Shown: positions 42,207-51,630, counted from the first letter of the stretch. The stretch: DNA of 64,000 bases from an uncultured Bacteroidales bacterium (GCA_902788865.1 CADALZ010000003.1:1-64000), one strand, 5' to 3'. Program-made: numbers and translations. The notes: a model not told the origin generated them from the sequence alone.

Positions 42207-44210
42207 ATGCTGAGAACGGCTTATAAATTGGTGCTTGTTATGCTGATTGCTATGCTGATGCCCTTGAGTGGGGCGTCTCAGACAGACACGCTCGTGACTA
42301 AAGGACGCACACTGCGTGAAGTCACCGTGCACGGCGAACAGCGTCGAAACCTCACCAGCACATCGCCCTTCCAGCAAGTGACCAATCAGCAACTGCTGCA
42401 ACAAGGCATCAGCGACCTGAGCGATGCTCTGCGCCGCTTCTCTGGCGTGAATGTGAAAGACTACGGCGGTGCCGGTGGAGTGAAGACCGTGTCGGTGCGA
42501 AGTCTGGGCTCTCAGCATACGGCTGTGGCATACGACGGTGTGGCAGTGAGCGACCTCCAGAGCGGACAGGTAGACCTCTCACGCTTCACACTCGACAATA
42601 TCCGTTCGCTCTCGCTGGCCATTGGCGACAATGAAGACATCTTCCTGCCTGCCCGCACGGTAGCCTCGGCTGCCACACTGCGCTTGCAGACCATGCTGCC
42701 CGACTTGGTGGATAAGAACTACCACTTGAAGGCAGAAGTGAAGGCGGGCTCCTTCGGGATGCTGAACCCCTTCGTGCGTTACGATCAGAAACTCAGTGAG
42801 AAGGTATCGGCTTCTGTGAGCGGCGACTATCTGCGTGCCGACAATCAGTATCCGTTTAAACTGGTGAATGGAGAGAATGTGACACGTGAGAAGCGTACGA
42901 ACAATCAGATAGAGACTTGGCGTACGGAAGGCAATGTGTATGTGCGCCCATCGGCCACTTCTACACTGAACGGTAAGGTGTACTACTACCAATCGTGGCG
43001 TCAACTGCCCGGTCCGGTGATACTCTACAACCCCTTCGGCCATGAGAAGGAGATGGATCGCAACTTTTTCGCGCAAGCCAATTATAAGACAAAGCTGGGT
43101 GGTGGCTTCTCTTTGCTCTTGAATGGAAAATTCAATTGGGCTTACTCTCACTACCACGATGAGGGTGGCCAATATCCCGGAGGTGAGCTGAACAACAAAT
43201 ACTACCAGCGTGAGTACTACGGCTCTGCAGCCGTGATGTATGAACCCACGGAACATCTGGCTTTCAGCTATGCAGGCGACTATGCCTACAATACGCTGAA
43301 TGCTAATGCGAATATGAAGTCGAACCCGATGCGCCACACGGTGCTACAGACGCTGTCTGGCCGCTGGCATATAGACCGACTGGCAATCACGGCAGTGCTG
43401 CTGCGCTCCGACTATTGGAACAAGGCCAAGGTGGGAAATCCCTCGAAAGATGCCCACCGACTGTCGCCATCTCTTTCGCTTTCTTGGAAAGCATTGGCAG
43501 ATGCTGAGCTTTATCTGCGTGCCTCTTATAAGGATGTGTTTCGCGTAGCTACTTTTACGGAGAACTACTTCGACCGCATGGGAAGCCGTGACCTTAATCC
43601 TGAGATAGCCCGTCAATACAATGTGGGAGCTACTTATTTGTGGCAGGGCGATGGATGGCTGAGTAGTGTGCAGGTGTCTGCCGATGGTTACTTCAACTAT
43701 GTGAAGGACAAGATCGTGGCGAAGCCTTACAACATGTTCTATTGGACGATGTTGAACATGGGTAAGGTACATATCTGGGGTACGGATGTGAATCTGGATG
43801 CGGATTTTCGTTTGGCAGACGAGCATCATTTGCTATTCAACGGCTCTTATACCTACCAGTATGCAGTAGATAAAACCATGAAGACGTCGCTAAGCTATAA
43901 GAACCAGATACCCTATACCCCTCGCCATTCGGGAGCAGCTTCGCTGGCATGGGAGAATCCGTGGCTGAATGCCTCTGTGCATGCTACGGGTGTGAGCGAC
44001 CGCTATACCACAGAGGTGAATACACCGCAGAACACGCTCGATGGCTATATAGAATATGGCGTATCACTCTATCGCAACTTTCAGTGTAAGGGCGTATTGC
44101 TTTCACTGCGAGGCGAAGTAGTAAATCTGGGCAATAAGCAGTATAGCATCGTGAAGAGCTATCCGATGCCTGGAAGAAGCTACAAACTAACGGTAAGCGT
44201 AAGTTTGTAA
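42207..44210 (+). CDS. btuB: TonB-dependent receptor, BtuB-like
   Basis: A protein of 667 aa from ATG 42207; the frame is open 12 codons further up but that lies in the leader. A signal peptide ends near GASQ. The plug domain has QQLLQQGISDLSDALRRFSGVNV and VRSLGSQHTAVAYDGV, and the barrel ends in an aromatic-poor KLTVSVSL strand. The upstream cobalamin riboswitch and downstream btuG/F/C genes identify it as a corrinoid receptor. The plug lacks the CarboxypepD-like domain found in SusC. Confidence 0.9.
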   Translation: MLRTAYKLVLVMLIAMLMPLSGASQTDTLVTKGRTLREVTVHGEQRRNLTSTSPFQQVTNQQLLQQGISDLSDALRRFSGVNVKDYGGAGGVKTVSVRSLGSQHTAVAYDGVAVSDLQSGQVDLSRFTLDNIRSLSLAIGDNEDIFLPARTVASAATLRLQTMLPDLVDKNYHLKAEVKAGSFGMLNPFVRYDQKLSEKVSASVSGDYLRADNQYPFKLVNGENVTREKRTNNQIETWRTEGNVYVRPSATSTLNGKVYYYQSWRQLPGPVILYNPFGHEKEMDRNFFAQANYKTKLGGGFSLLLNGKFNWAYSHYHDEGGQYPGGELNNKYYQREYYGSAAVMYEPTEHLAFSYAGDYAYNTLNANANMKSNPMRHTVLQTLSGRWHIDRLAITAVLLRSDYWNKAKVGNPSKDAHRLSPSLSLSWKALADAELYLRASYKDVFRVATFTENYFDRMGSRDLNPEIARQYNVGATYLWQGDGWLSSVQVSADGYFNYVKDKIVAKPYNMFYWTMLNMGKVHIWGTDVNLDADFRLADEHHLLFNGSYTYQYAVDKTMKTSLSYKNQIPYTPRHSGAASLAWENPWLNASVHATGVSDRYTTEVNTPQNTLDGYIEYGVSLYRNFQCKGVLLSLRGEVVNLGNKQYSIVKSYPMPGRSYKLTVSVSL

Positions 44211-44251
44211 AATTACAATAATAATTTATACTTTATAATTAATAATTTAAT

Positions 44252-45604
44252 ATGAAACTGAGAGATTTTTTGAAACTTATGGTCATGGCAATGGTGTTGC
44301 CACTGGCTTTTGTCGCTTGTAGCGAGAATGATGAACCCGAAATTCCAGAATCAGTCACTCTGAATGAAGCTGATGTGGATATGCTGATGGGAGGCACTCT
44401 GCAGTTGACTGCCACTGTAGTGAGCAATGATCCTAATTCTACTGCTGTGACTTGGACCTCGTCAAATCCAGCTGTTGCTACAGTGGATAACAATGGTTTG
44501 ATTACAGCAGTGGCTCCTGGTGAGGCTGTGATTACTGCTACACTGGGCATGGGAAGAGCGCAGGCTACTTGCGAAGTGGAAGTAGATGCAGAGAATATGT
44601 TGCTGGTGTTCAATGGCGGTAGTATGTATAGCAGTATAGACGGATCACTGTCGGCCATAAAGTTTGAGAGATCACAGACGGTTAGTAACAATGTGTTCTC
44701 TACCGCTAATGGCCGCAGCCTTGGTGCCACAGTACAAGACGGTGTAGTGTATGGTGACAATCTGTATATCGCTGTCGATGGTTCAAACACCATCGAAGTG
44801 GTAAATAAGTACTCTTTTAAGAGCGTAACTACTATTCTGCCAGATCAGACGGCTTATGAGCCTCGTGACATCGTAGCTGATGACAACTATATCTATGTGT
44901 CTATGTACACTGGTTATGTAGCTCGCATTGATCCTAAAACCAACAAAATAGATAAGACGGTGCAAGTAGGTCCTAATCCAGAGGAAATGGTGGTAGAAGA
45001 TGGTTTCCTTTATGTGGTGAACTCTGATGGTTTGAACTATAACAACAATTACGTGAATGGTAAAACTGTTTCTAAGATTGATCTGAAATCTTTCACTGAG
45101 GTGAAGAAGATTGAAGTAGGACTGAATCCAACAGCTATAGTAGAGACTGAAGATAAGTTCTTTGTTCTTTGTATGGGTAATTATGGAATGGATCCAAATT
45201 ATGAGTTTGTTCCTACAAGCATTTACGTAATCGATGAGAATGATAATGTAACTAACACCAATTTATCAGCATCATTCTTTGCGGCAGAAGATGGCGTACT
45301 CTATGTAGTGGATTCTCCATGGGGAGGCTCTACTTCATACGTTTCTTATAGTGCTAAAGATCTATCTGTGATTAGTGACCAATTCGTTAAAGACCCAGTA
45401 GATGCTCCTGCTGGTATTGCAGTGGAAGATGACCGCATATTCATCTCTTCTTATAATCTGGTAAATGGTTCTGCTTCATACAACACCGATGGCTATGTGA
45501 ATGAGTATAGAACTGATGCTACTGCTGTTTACCCTCCTAATTATCAGTTAGTAAAGAAATACGATGTAGGCGTAGGTCCTGTTCACATGTTAGTAGTTGA
45601 TTAA
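44252..45604 (+). CDS. btuG: Surface lipoprotein with Ig-like domain and beta-propeller, BtuG-like
   Basis: A protein of 450 aa. The lipobox ends in VACSEN (Cys23). Residues about 34-112 form a BIG2 Ig-like domain (TSSNPAVATVDNNGLITAVAPGEAVITA). The rest is a YncE-like seven-blade propeller with repeats such as NPEEMVVEDGFLYVVNSDG and NPTAIVETEDKFFVL. In Bacteroides, BtuG binds B12 tightly at the surface and sits on BtuB. The extra Ig domain is not part of the minimal BtuG. Gap of 41 bp (AT-rich) after btuB. Confidence 0.85.
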   Translation: MKLRDFLKLMVMAMVLPLAFVACSENDEPEIPESVTLNEADVDMLMGGTLQLTATVVSNDPNSTAVTWTSSNPAVATVDNNGLITAVAPGEAVITATLGMGRAQATCEVEVDAENMLLVFNGGSMYSSIDGSLSAIKFERSQTVSNNVFSTANGRSLGATVQDGVVYGDNLYIAVDGSNTIEVVNKYSFKSVTTILPDQTAYEPRDIVADDNYIYVSMYTGYVARIDPKTNKIDKTVQVGPNPEEMVVEDGFLYVVNSDGLNYNNNYVNGKTVSKIDLKSFTEVKKIEVGLNPTAIVETEDKFFVLCMGNYGMDPNYEFVPTSIYVIDENDNVTNTNLSASFFAAEDGVLYVVDSPWGGSTSYVSYSAKDLSVISDQFVKDPVDAPAGIAVEDDRIFISSYNLVNGSASYNTDGYVNEYRTDATAVYPPNYQLVKKYDVGVGPVHMLVVD

Positions 45605-45607
45605 GCA

Positions 45608-46744
45608 TTGAGAATTAAGACTTATATAAGGTTATTAGTCTGCCTGCTGGCATTATGCTTGGCAGCTTGCGGAAATAGGCAGGGGATGTCTCCGTCGTCA
45701 GACGGAGATACCCTTGCTTTCAAGTACGCCGAACGCATCAGCATCGTGCAGTATGACGACTATACGGTGGTGAAGCTGCAGAATCCGTGGGATACGCTCA
45801 AGACACTGCATACCTACGTGCTGGTGGACAGAGACCGCGAACTACCTCCACACCTGCCTGTGGGCACCATCGTGCGCACACCGTTGCAGAAGGCCGTGGT
45901 TTTCACTTCGGTGCATAGCAGCTTGGCCGATGTGCTGGGAAAGGGCAGCAGCATTGGTGGCGTGTGCGACTTGAAGTATATCCAGCTGCCTTTCATTCAA
46001 GAAGGTGTGGCTAAGGGCACGGTGATGGATTGTGGCGATGCCATGAATCCAGACATTGAGAAAATCATCGATCTGCATCCAGATGCTATCATGCTCTCAC
46101 CGTTCAACAATAGTGGCGGTTATGGGCGTGTGGAGGAACTGGACATCCCCATCGTGGAGTGTGCCGACTATATGGAAACATCGGCTCTGGGCAGAGCAGA
46201 GTGGATGAAGTTCTATGGCTTGCTCTTCGGAGCTTCTGATGAGGCTGAGCAACTCTTCGAGGAAGTGAGTGGCAACTATGAGCGCATGAAGGCGCTGGCA
46301 GCCAATGCGGCCACACATCCCAAAGTGGTGGTAGATTTGAAGATGGGTTCTACATGGTATGTGCCAGGAGGACGTAGCACACAAGGCCGACTGCTAGTGG
46401 ATGCTGGAGCCGACTATCCTTTTGCTGATACAGACGATAGCGGCAGTATTCCGCTATCTGTGGAGATGGTGATGGATCGCTGTGCCGATGCTGATGTCTG
46501 GATGTTCAAGGCCAGTGTGGAAACAGAGGTGACGCTGCGCTATCTGGCTTCAGACTATGAAGGCTACACACACTTGAAGGCTTACAAAGACGGTAGCGTC
46601 TATGGATGCAATACCACGGAAGTGGCATTCTATGAGGAAGCCCCTTACCGCCCTGACTACCTGCTGGGAGATATGATTCAGATCTTCCATCCAGAGATAG
46701 AAGGACTGGGAGGGCTGAGATATTATAGTAAAATTGAAAATTGA
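45608..46744 (+). CDS. btuF: Corrinoid-binding lipoprotein, BtuF-like
   Basis: A protein of 378 aa starting with TTG at 45608, 3 bp after the btuG stop; there is no nearby ATG that keeps the signal peptide. The lipobox is LCLAACGN. It has the fold of ABC substrate-binding proteins for iron-siderophore and B12: GGVCDLKYI, DAIMLSPFNNSGGYGR and VVVDLKMGSTWYVPGG. It should deliver corrinoid to BtuC. The stop overlaps the first arm of an inverted repeat. Confidence 0.85.
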   Translation: MRIKTYIRLLVCLLALCLAACGNRQGMSPSSDGDTLAFKYAERISIVQYDDYTVVKLQNPWDTLKTLHTYVLVDRDRELPPHLPVGTIVRTPLQKAVVFTSVHSSLADVLGKGSSIGGVCDLKYIQLPFIQEGVAKGTVMDCGDAMNPDIEKIIDLHPDAIMLSPFNNSGGYGRVEELDIPIVECADYMETSALGRAEWMKFYGLLFGASDEAEQLFEEVSGNYERMKALAANAATHPKVVVDLKMGSTWYVPGGRSTQGRLLVDAGADYPFADTDDSGSIPLSVEMVMDRCADADVWMFKASVETEVTLRYLASDYEGYTHLKAYKDGSVYGCNTTEVAFYEEAPYRPDYLLGDMIQIFHPEIEGLGGLRYYSKIEN

Positions 46745-46836
46745 GAATTGAGGATTGAGAATTAACCATCCGGATGGGTTAACGCAATTATACAGTGTAA
46801 CTATAATCCTCAATTCTCAATCCTCAATCCTCAATT
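46740..46836. repeat. Nested inverted repeat with ATTGAG units inside the btu operon
   Basis: A perfect 17-bp arm pair lies at 46740-46756 (ATTGAGAATTGAGGATT) and 46805-46821 (its reverse complement). Between them is a smaller palindrome around CCATCCGGATGG. Extra CCTCAAT units follow the right arm. The left arm begins in the btuF stop codon. Confidence 0.75.
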
Positions 46837-46845
46837 AATAAAAAA

Positions 46846-47874
46846 GTGAGTACTGGAGCAAAATATGGCATAGGGTTGACGGTGCTGATAGCTGTGCTGT
46901 TTGCACTCAACTTGTTCGTTGGATCGGTGCAGATTCCAGCGAATGAGATTTGGCATATCCTTTTGGGAGGGGAGCCACAGAAAGCCAGTTGGGGCTTTAT
47001 CATCTTGCAGAGCCGATTGCCACAAGCCATCACGGCGTTGCTCTGTGGTGGAGCTTTGGCCGTCAGTGGATTGATGCTGCAAACGGCCTTTAAGAACCCA
47101 CTCGCAGGGCCTTCCATCCTCGGCATCAACTCTGGTGCCAGTCTGGGCGTGGCCTTTGTGATGCTGGCCTTTGGGGGTAGTGTCACCGCTGGCACACTCA
47201 CGCTCTCTGGCTTCATGGCGGTGCTGGTGGCCGCTTTCATAGGCGCTATGGCGGTGATGGGACTTATCCTGCTCTTCTCCACCATGGTGCGCAGCAATGT
47301 CATGCTGCTGATCATCGGTATCATGATAGGCTACATCGCTTCATCGGCCATCTCGCTGCTCAACTTCTTCGCTACAGAGCAAGGCGTGCAGAGCTATATG
47401 GTGTGGGGATTGGGCAACTTTGGAGGTGTCTCCATGAAGCAGATGCCGGGCTTTGCAGCGGTGACACTCTTAGGACTGCTGGGGTCTGTGCTGCTGATAA
47501 AGCCCCTCAATGCCTTGCTGCTTGGAGAACGTTATGCAGAGAACTTGGGCATACATATTCAGCGGATGCGCACGTGGCTGCTGATTATCACAGGACTGCT
47601 TTCTGCCATCACGACGGCTTTCTGTGGTCCTATCGCCTTCATTGGTTTGGCCGTGCCGCACATGGCGCGTCTGATCTTAGGCACGGAGAACCATCGCTCT
47701 CTGCTACCTGTCACCATCCTGACAGGTGGGGTAGTGGCGCTGCTGTGCAACCTTATCTGTGTGCTGCCTGGTGAGAATGGCATCATCCCGCTGAATGCCG
47801 TGACACCCATCGTAGGAGCGCCCATCATCATCTATGTCATTATCAGTCAGCGCAGTGGCAAGCAGATGAATTGA
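46846..47874 (+). CDS. btuC: Cobalamin ABC transporter permease, BtuC-like
   Basis: A protein of 342 aa with GTG start at 46846. About ten membrane segments of the FecCD family; conserved RLPQAITALLCGGALAVSGLMLQTAFKNPLAGPSILGINSGAS, and GLAVPHMARLILG, the region that contacts the ATPase. It should form the inner-membrane channel for corrinoid. No ATP-binding (BtuD) gene follows; the next gene is a DUF4250 protein with its own promoter. Confidence 0.9.
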   Translation: MSTGAKYGIGLTVLIAVLFALNLFVGSVQIPANEIWHILLGGEPQKASWGFIILQSRLPQAITALLCGGALAVSGLMLQTAFKNPLAGPSILGINSGASLGVAFVMLAFGGSVTAGTLTLSGFMAVLVAAFIGAMAVMGLILLFSTMVRSNVMLLIIGIMIGYIASSAISLLNFFATEQGVQSYMVWGLGNFGGVSMKQMPGFAAVTLLGLLGSVLLIKPLNALLLGERYAENLGIHIQRMRTWLLIITGLLSAITTAFCGPIAFIGLAVPHMARLILGTENHRSLLPVTILTGGVVALLCNLICVLPGENGIIPLNAVTPIVGAPIIIYVIISQRSGKQMN

Positions 47875-47950
47875 TCTGGCTTTGCAACCGATTGCACAAA
47901 TCTACATGCAAATTCTTGCTATTTCTGAAATAATCTATCGCAGAACTTCC

Positions 47951-47958
47951 TAATTTTG
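47951..47958 (+). promoter_or_regulatory. Promoter -7 element of the DUF4250 gene
   Basis: TAATTTTG matches TAnnTTTG and is 27 bp before ATG 47986. Confidence 0.55.
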
Positions 47959-47985
47959 TACCAAAATAATAAAAGAAAGCGTTTT

Positions 47986-48162
47986 ATGAGCCTACCAGAA
48001 GATCCAATGATGCTTTACAGCTACTTGAACATGAAGCTGCGCGATGAGTATCCATCACTCGATGCACTGTGTGAAGACATGGATGTGTCGAAGGAGGAGA
48101 TTCTGGACAAAATGAAAGGTGTTGGTTTTGAGTACGATTCCGAGCGGAATCGGTTTTGGTAA
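47986..48162 (+). CDS. DUF4250 protein
   Basis: A protein of 58 aa starting at ATG 47986 (MSLPEDPMML); the frame is open a little further up but without support. The sequence SLPEDPMMLYSYLNMKLRD, YPSLDALCEDMDVS and GFEYD is diagnostic of DUF4250, a family of very short proteins common in Bacteroidales and Clostridia. It looks like a single helix-turn-helix-like unit; no function is known. Followed by a strong terminator. Confidence 0.85.
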   Translation: MSLPEDPMMLYSYLNMKLRDEYPSLDALCEDMDVSKEEILDKMKGVGFEYDSERNRFW

Positions 48163-48186
48163 AAAGATTGTTTCTCAAAAAAAAAG

Positions 48187-48220
48187 AATGAGCACTTGTG
48201 AAAGTGCTCATTTCTTTTTT
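48187..48220. terminator. Bidirectional intrinsic terminator
   Basis: An 11-bp stem (AATGAGCACTT / AAGTGCTCATT) with a GTGA loop. A T-run follows on the plus strand (48211-48220) and an A-run precedes it (48176-48185), so it can end both the DUF4250 gene and the convergent trpB transcript. Confidence 0.85.
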
Positions 48221-48231
48221 ATGTTTTTCCA

Positions 48232-48284
48232 ATGCTCTCGCTGTGAGCATAAATGCTCACAGCGGTGGGCATTTTTGCTCAGCG
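48232..48284 (-). repeat. 53-bp dispersed intergenic repeat, copy 2
   Basis: Read on the minus strand it matches 4100-4152 at 43 of 53 positions, with the shared word GAGCAAAAATGCCCAC and the shared end GAGAGCAT. It lies between the trpB stop (48295) and the bidirectional terminator, again between convergent genes. Confidence 0.65.
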
Positions 48285-48294
48285 CATTGGACAT

Positions 48295-49665
48295 TCAGGT
48301 ATTCAGCGCATCGGCATCTTTCAGAGAGGCAGCCAACTCCTCGTCAGAGATGCTGTAGTTCTGCAAGTTGCCAGCGATGTACTGATCGTAAGCAGCCATG
48401 TCGATGAGGCCATGACCAGAAAGATTGAACAGAATCACCTTCTCCTCTCCAGTCTCCTTGCACTTCAATGCCTCGCGGATGGTAGCAGCGATGGCGTGGC
48501 TGGATTCTGGCGCAGGGATGATGCCCTCTGCACGTGCGAAGAGCGTACCTGCTTGGAAGGTCTCCAACTGTGGAATATCCACAGCTTCCATGAAGCCGTC
48601 CTTCAGCAGCTGTGAGATGATCACACCAGCACCGTGATAGCGCAGACCGCCAGCGTGGATATTGGCAGGGCGGAAGTTGTGTCCCAGCGTGTACATAGGC
48701 AGCAGAGGCGTATAGCCAGCCTCGTCGCCAAAGTCGTATTCGAACTTACCGCGTGTCAGTTTCGGACAAGAATTAGGCTCTGCAGCGATGAAGCGTGTCT
48801 GCTTGCCATCCTTGATGTTGTGACGCATAAATGGGAAAGCGATGCCGCTGAAGTTGGAACCACCGCCGAAGCAAGCAATCACCATGTCAGGATACTCACC
48901 TGCCATCTCCATCTGCTTCTCAGCCTCAAGGCCGATAACCGTCTGATGCAGAGATACATGGCTTAATACAGAGCCGAGCGTATATTTACAATTAGGTGTG
49001 GTGGTAGCCAGCTCGATAGCCTCAGAGATAGCTGTGCCAAGAGAACCCTGATGGAATGGATCGCGTGTGAGGATATTCTTACCAGCACGGGTGGACATAG
49101 AAGGCGACGGAGTGACCTGAGCGCCATAGGTCTGCATGATGCTGCGACGGTAAGGCTTCTGCTCATAGCTGATCTTCACCTGATAGACAGCAGCCTCCAA
49201 GCCGAAGAGACGGGCGGCATAGGATAAGGCGGCACCCCACTGTCCGGCACCTGTCTCAGTAGTCACATTGGTCACACCCTCTTTCTTGCAGTAGTAAGCC
49301 TGTGGGATGGCTGAATTCAGCTTATGGCTACCCATTGGGCTCACGCTCTCATTCTTGAAATAGATATGTGCAGGAGTACCCAGTGCCTGCTCCAAACCAT
49401 AGGCACGCACCAATGGGGTACTGCGATAATACTTGTACATCTCACGCACCTCTTCAGGGATCTCTATCCAGGCATCGGTCTGGTTGAGCTCCTGACGGCA
49501 GAGTTCCTCTGCGAAGATAGGGTAGAGGTCCTCTGGCTTCAGAGGTTGTTTAGTTGCTGGATGAATAGGAGGCAGTGGCTTGTTGGGCATCTCTGCCTGA
49601 ATGTTGTACCAATAATGTGGTATTTCTTCCTCAGAAAGAATGAATCTTTTGGTTTTGTTACTCAT
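48295..49665 (-). CDS. trpB: Tryptophan synthase beta chain-like protein (TrpB2)
   Basis: A protein of 456 aa, longer than standard TrpB (about 400). The PLP lysine lies in GSHKLNSA, the phosphate loop is GGGSNFSG, and ETGAGQWG is the TrpB2 signature in place of the ETGAGQHG of TrpB1. TrpB2 enzymes act without TrpA, making tryptophan from indole and serine. No trp gene is nearby, which fits an indole-salvage role. Confidence 0.92.
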   Translation of the reverse strand: MSNKTKRFILSEEEIPHYWYNIQAEMPNKPLPPIHPATKQPLKPEDLYPIFAEELCRQELNQTDAWIEIPEEVREMYKYYRSTPLVRAYGLEQALGTPAHIYFKNESVSPMGSHKLNSAIPQAYYCKKEGVTNVTTETGAGQWGAALSYAARLFGLEAAVYQVKISYEQKPYRRSIMQTYGAQVTPSPSMSTRAGKNILTRDPFHQGSLGTAISEAIELATTTPNCKYTLGSVLSHVSLHQTVIGLEAEKQMEMAGEYPDMVIACFGGGSNFSGIAFPFMRHNIKDGKQTRFIAAEPNSCPKLTRGKFEYDFGDEAGYTPLLPMYTLGHNFRPANIHAGGLRYHGAGVIISQLLKDGFMEAVDIPQLETFQAGTLFARAEGIIPAPESSHAIAATIREALKCKETGEEKVILFNLSGHGLIDMAAYDQYIAGNLQNYSISDEELAASLKDADALNT

Positions 49666-49698
49666 AATATTGTAGCTTTAAAAATGATAATTTGGCAC

Positions 49699-49706
49699 CA
49701 AAAGTA
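49699..49706 (-). promoter_or_regulatory. Promoter -7 element of trpB
   Basis: Minus-strand TACTTTTG, 33 bp before ATG 49665, in the gap with the divergent trkH gene. Confidence 0.6.
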
Positions 49707-49769
49707 ATGATTTTTTTCTTACAACTGACGTTTTTATCTCTTTTTTTTGCTTATACCATCGTTTTTATT

Positions 49770-49777
49770 TAAGTTTG
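49770..49777 (+). promoter_or_regulatory. Promoter -7 element of trkH
   Basis: TAAGTTTG, 20 bp before ATG 49798. It excludes the in-frame TTG at 49747 as a start. Confidence 0.6.
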
Positions 49778-49797
49778 CTTTTCAAACTATACTCGTG

Positions 49798-51630
49798 ATG
49801 AAGTTCAACAAGCAGCTGATATTATATCATAACAAGTTGATTTATCCGTATGTCAAGGTGTTTCTGAACATCCTGATGGTGATGTCCTACGTGTTGTCGG
49901 CCATGCTAATCGGCGCTGTGATCTATGAGTATGGCTTCCCTATCACAGAGGTAGAAAGTGCCATGCTGGCAAAGTTCTATCACGTGGCATGGATACTGAT
50001 ACTGACCAATATCTTGGCACACATGACGCTGGGATTCAAGGATACACGACTGAATTATAATGCGGTGACGTGGATTCTGGTGTTCCTATTGCTGCTGACG
50101 CTGATTCCCGTGCTCTTCCATCGGCCCGATGCTGAGTACCGAGGCATGCTTTGGTTCTTCAATTTGATGGGAAGCAAAGGCTATCGGCTCACCATCTTGA
50201 TTGTCATCTCACTGCTTGACCTCTCTAACGGCATAGTGCGACTGCTGGGAAAGCGCACCAATCCGTCGTTGATTCTCGCAGGCAGTTTCTTGGTGATTAT
50301 CATGGTGGGGGCCGTGCTTCTGAAACTGCCAAACAGCACGTTCGATGGCATCACGTGGTATGATTCCATCTTTCTCAGCACCAGCGCGGTGTGCGTCACA
50401 GGCCTTTCGCCGCTCGATATGGCAGCCACCTTCACGCCTACGGGTTTCATGGTGCTCATCATCCTCATACAGATAGGCGGACTGGGCGTGATGACGTTTA
50501 CCAGCTTCTTCGCCTTGTTCTTCATGGGAAACACCTCTGTCTATAATCAGGTGATGGTGCGTGATATGGTGAACTCCGATTCGCTGGGATCGCTGTTCTC
50601 CACACTCTTTGACATCTTCGTGTTCACCATCTGCATAGAGGCCGCAGGCATGGTGGTGATATGGACCGATATTCATGGCACGCTGGGCATGGATCTGGAA
50701 GAAGAAGTCTATTTCTCCGCCTTCCATGCCATCTCTGCTTTTTGCAATTCGGGCATGTCGTTCCTGCCCGATGGGTTGGCCAATCCGATGGTGCTGCATG
50801 ACCATATCCCCTTGTTCCTCTACCTTTCGGTATTGGTGATTCTGGGCGGTATAGGCTTCCCCGTGCTGGTGAATCTGTATCAGACGCTGGTGTTCAAGCT
50901 TCGCAGTCTTTGGCACTTCATCCGCACCCGTCATTGGAGTGCGAAGAGCTATTACCATCTGTACAATCTTAATACGCGCATCGCTCTGCTGTTTACGGGC
51001 ATCTTGCTGGGAGTGGCATGGCTGTGTTTCGCCTGCTTTGAGTGGAACGGCGTGCTGCGTGATTTCAGTCTGCCAGAGAAACTTACGCAGTCGTTCTTCC
51101 TGGCCGTGTGTCCGCGCTCCGTGGGCTTCACGTCTATAGATCCTGGCACGTGGAGCGTGCAGACGCTGATGCTCTATGCGTTGCTCATGTGGGTGGGAGG
51201 CTGCTCACAATCCACCGCAGGCGGCATCAAGGTGAACTCTTTTGCCGTGATTATCCTGAATATGTGGGCCATGGTGCGAGGCTCTGAGCGCGTGGAGGTT
51301 TTCGGACGTGAGCTTTCGGCCGACTCTATCCGTCGTGCCAATGCTACGGCCCTCATGTCGCTCTCTACACTCTTCCTCTTTGTGGCCATACTCAGCTATC
51401 TGGAGCCTCAGATTTCATTCAGGGGCATCTTCTATGAGTGCTTGGCGGCTATCTCTACCGATGGGGTAGGGCTTGGCATCACGCCACAGCTGGATACGGC
51501 TGGCCGTCTGCTCATCACGGCTTTGATGTTCATTGGTCGTGTGGGGCTTATCACGGTGCTGCTGGGCGTGGTGCGTCAGAAGAAGCATACCAAGTATCGC
51601 TTTCCGAGCGGGGAGATCATTATCAACTAG
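49798..51630 (+). CDS. trkH: Potassium uptake channel subunit TrkH
   Basis: A protein of 610 aa from ATG 49798 (MKFNKQLILYH). Longer than classic TrkH (about 480) because of an N-terminal extension with about four extra membrane segments, as in other Bacteroidota. Four pore loops with selectivity glycines are visible: TSAVCVTGLSP, AISAFCNSGMS, CPRSVGFTSID and ISTDGVGLGI. It carries potassium with TrkA as gating partner. trkA follows after 55 bp. Confidence 0.9.
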   Translation: MKFNKQLILYHNKLIYPYVKVFLNILMVMSYVLSAMLIGAVIYEYGFPITEVESAMLAKFYHVAWILILTNILAHMTLGFKDTRLNYNAVTWILVFLLLLTLIPVLFHRPDAEYRGMLWFFNLMGSKGYRLTILIVISLLDLSNGIVRLLGKRTNPSLILAGSFLVIIMVGAVLLKLPNSTFDGITWYDSIFLSTSAVCVTGLSPLDMAATFTPTGFMVLIILIQIGGLGVMTFTSFFALFFMGNTSVYNQVMVRDMVNSDSLGSLFSTLFDIFVFTICIEAAGMVVIWTDIHGTLGMDLEEEVYFSAFHAISAFCNSGMSFLPDGLANPMVLHDHIPLFLYLSVLVILGGIGFPVLVNLYQTLVFKLRSLWHFIRTRHWSAKSYYHLYNLNTRIALLFTGILLGVAWLCFACFEWNGVLRDFSLPEKLTQSFFLAVCPRSVGFTSIDPGTWSVQTLMLYALLMWVGGCSQSTAGGIKVNSFAVIILNMWAMVRGSERVEVFGRELSADSIRRANATALMSLSTLFLFVAILSYLEPQISFRGIFYECLAAISTDGVGLGITPQLDTAGRLLITALMFIGRVGLITVLLGVVRQKKHTKYRFPSGEIIIN

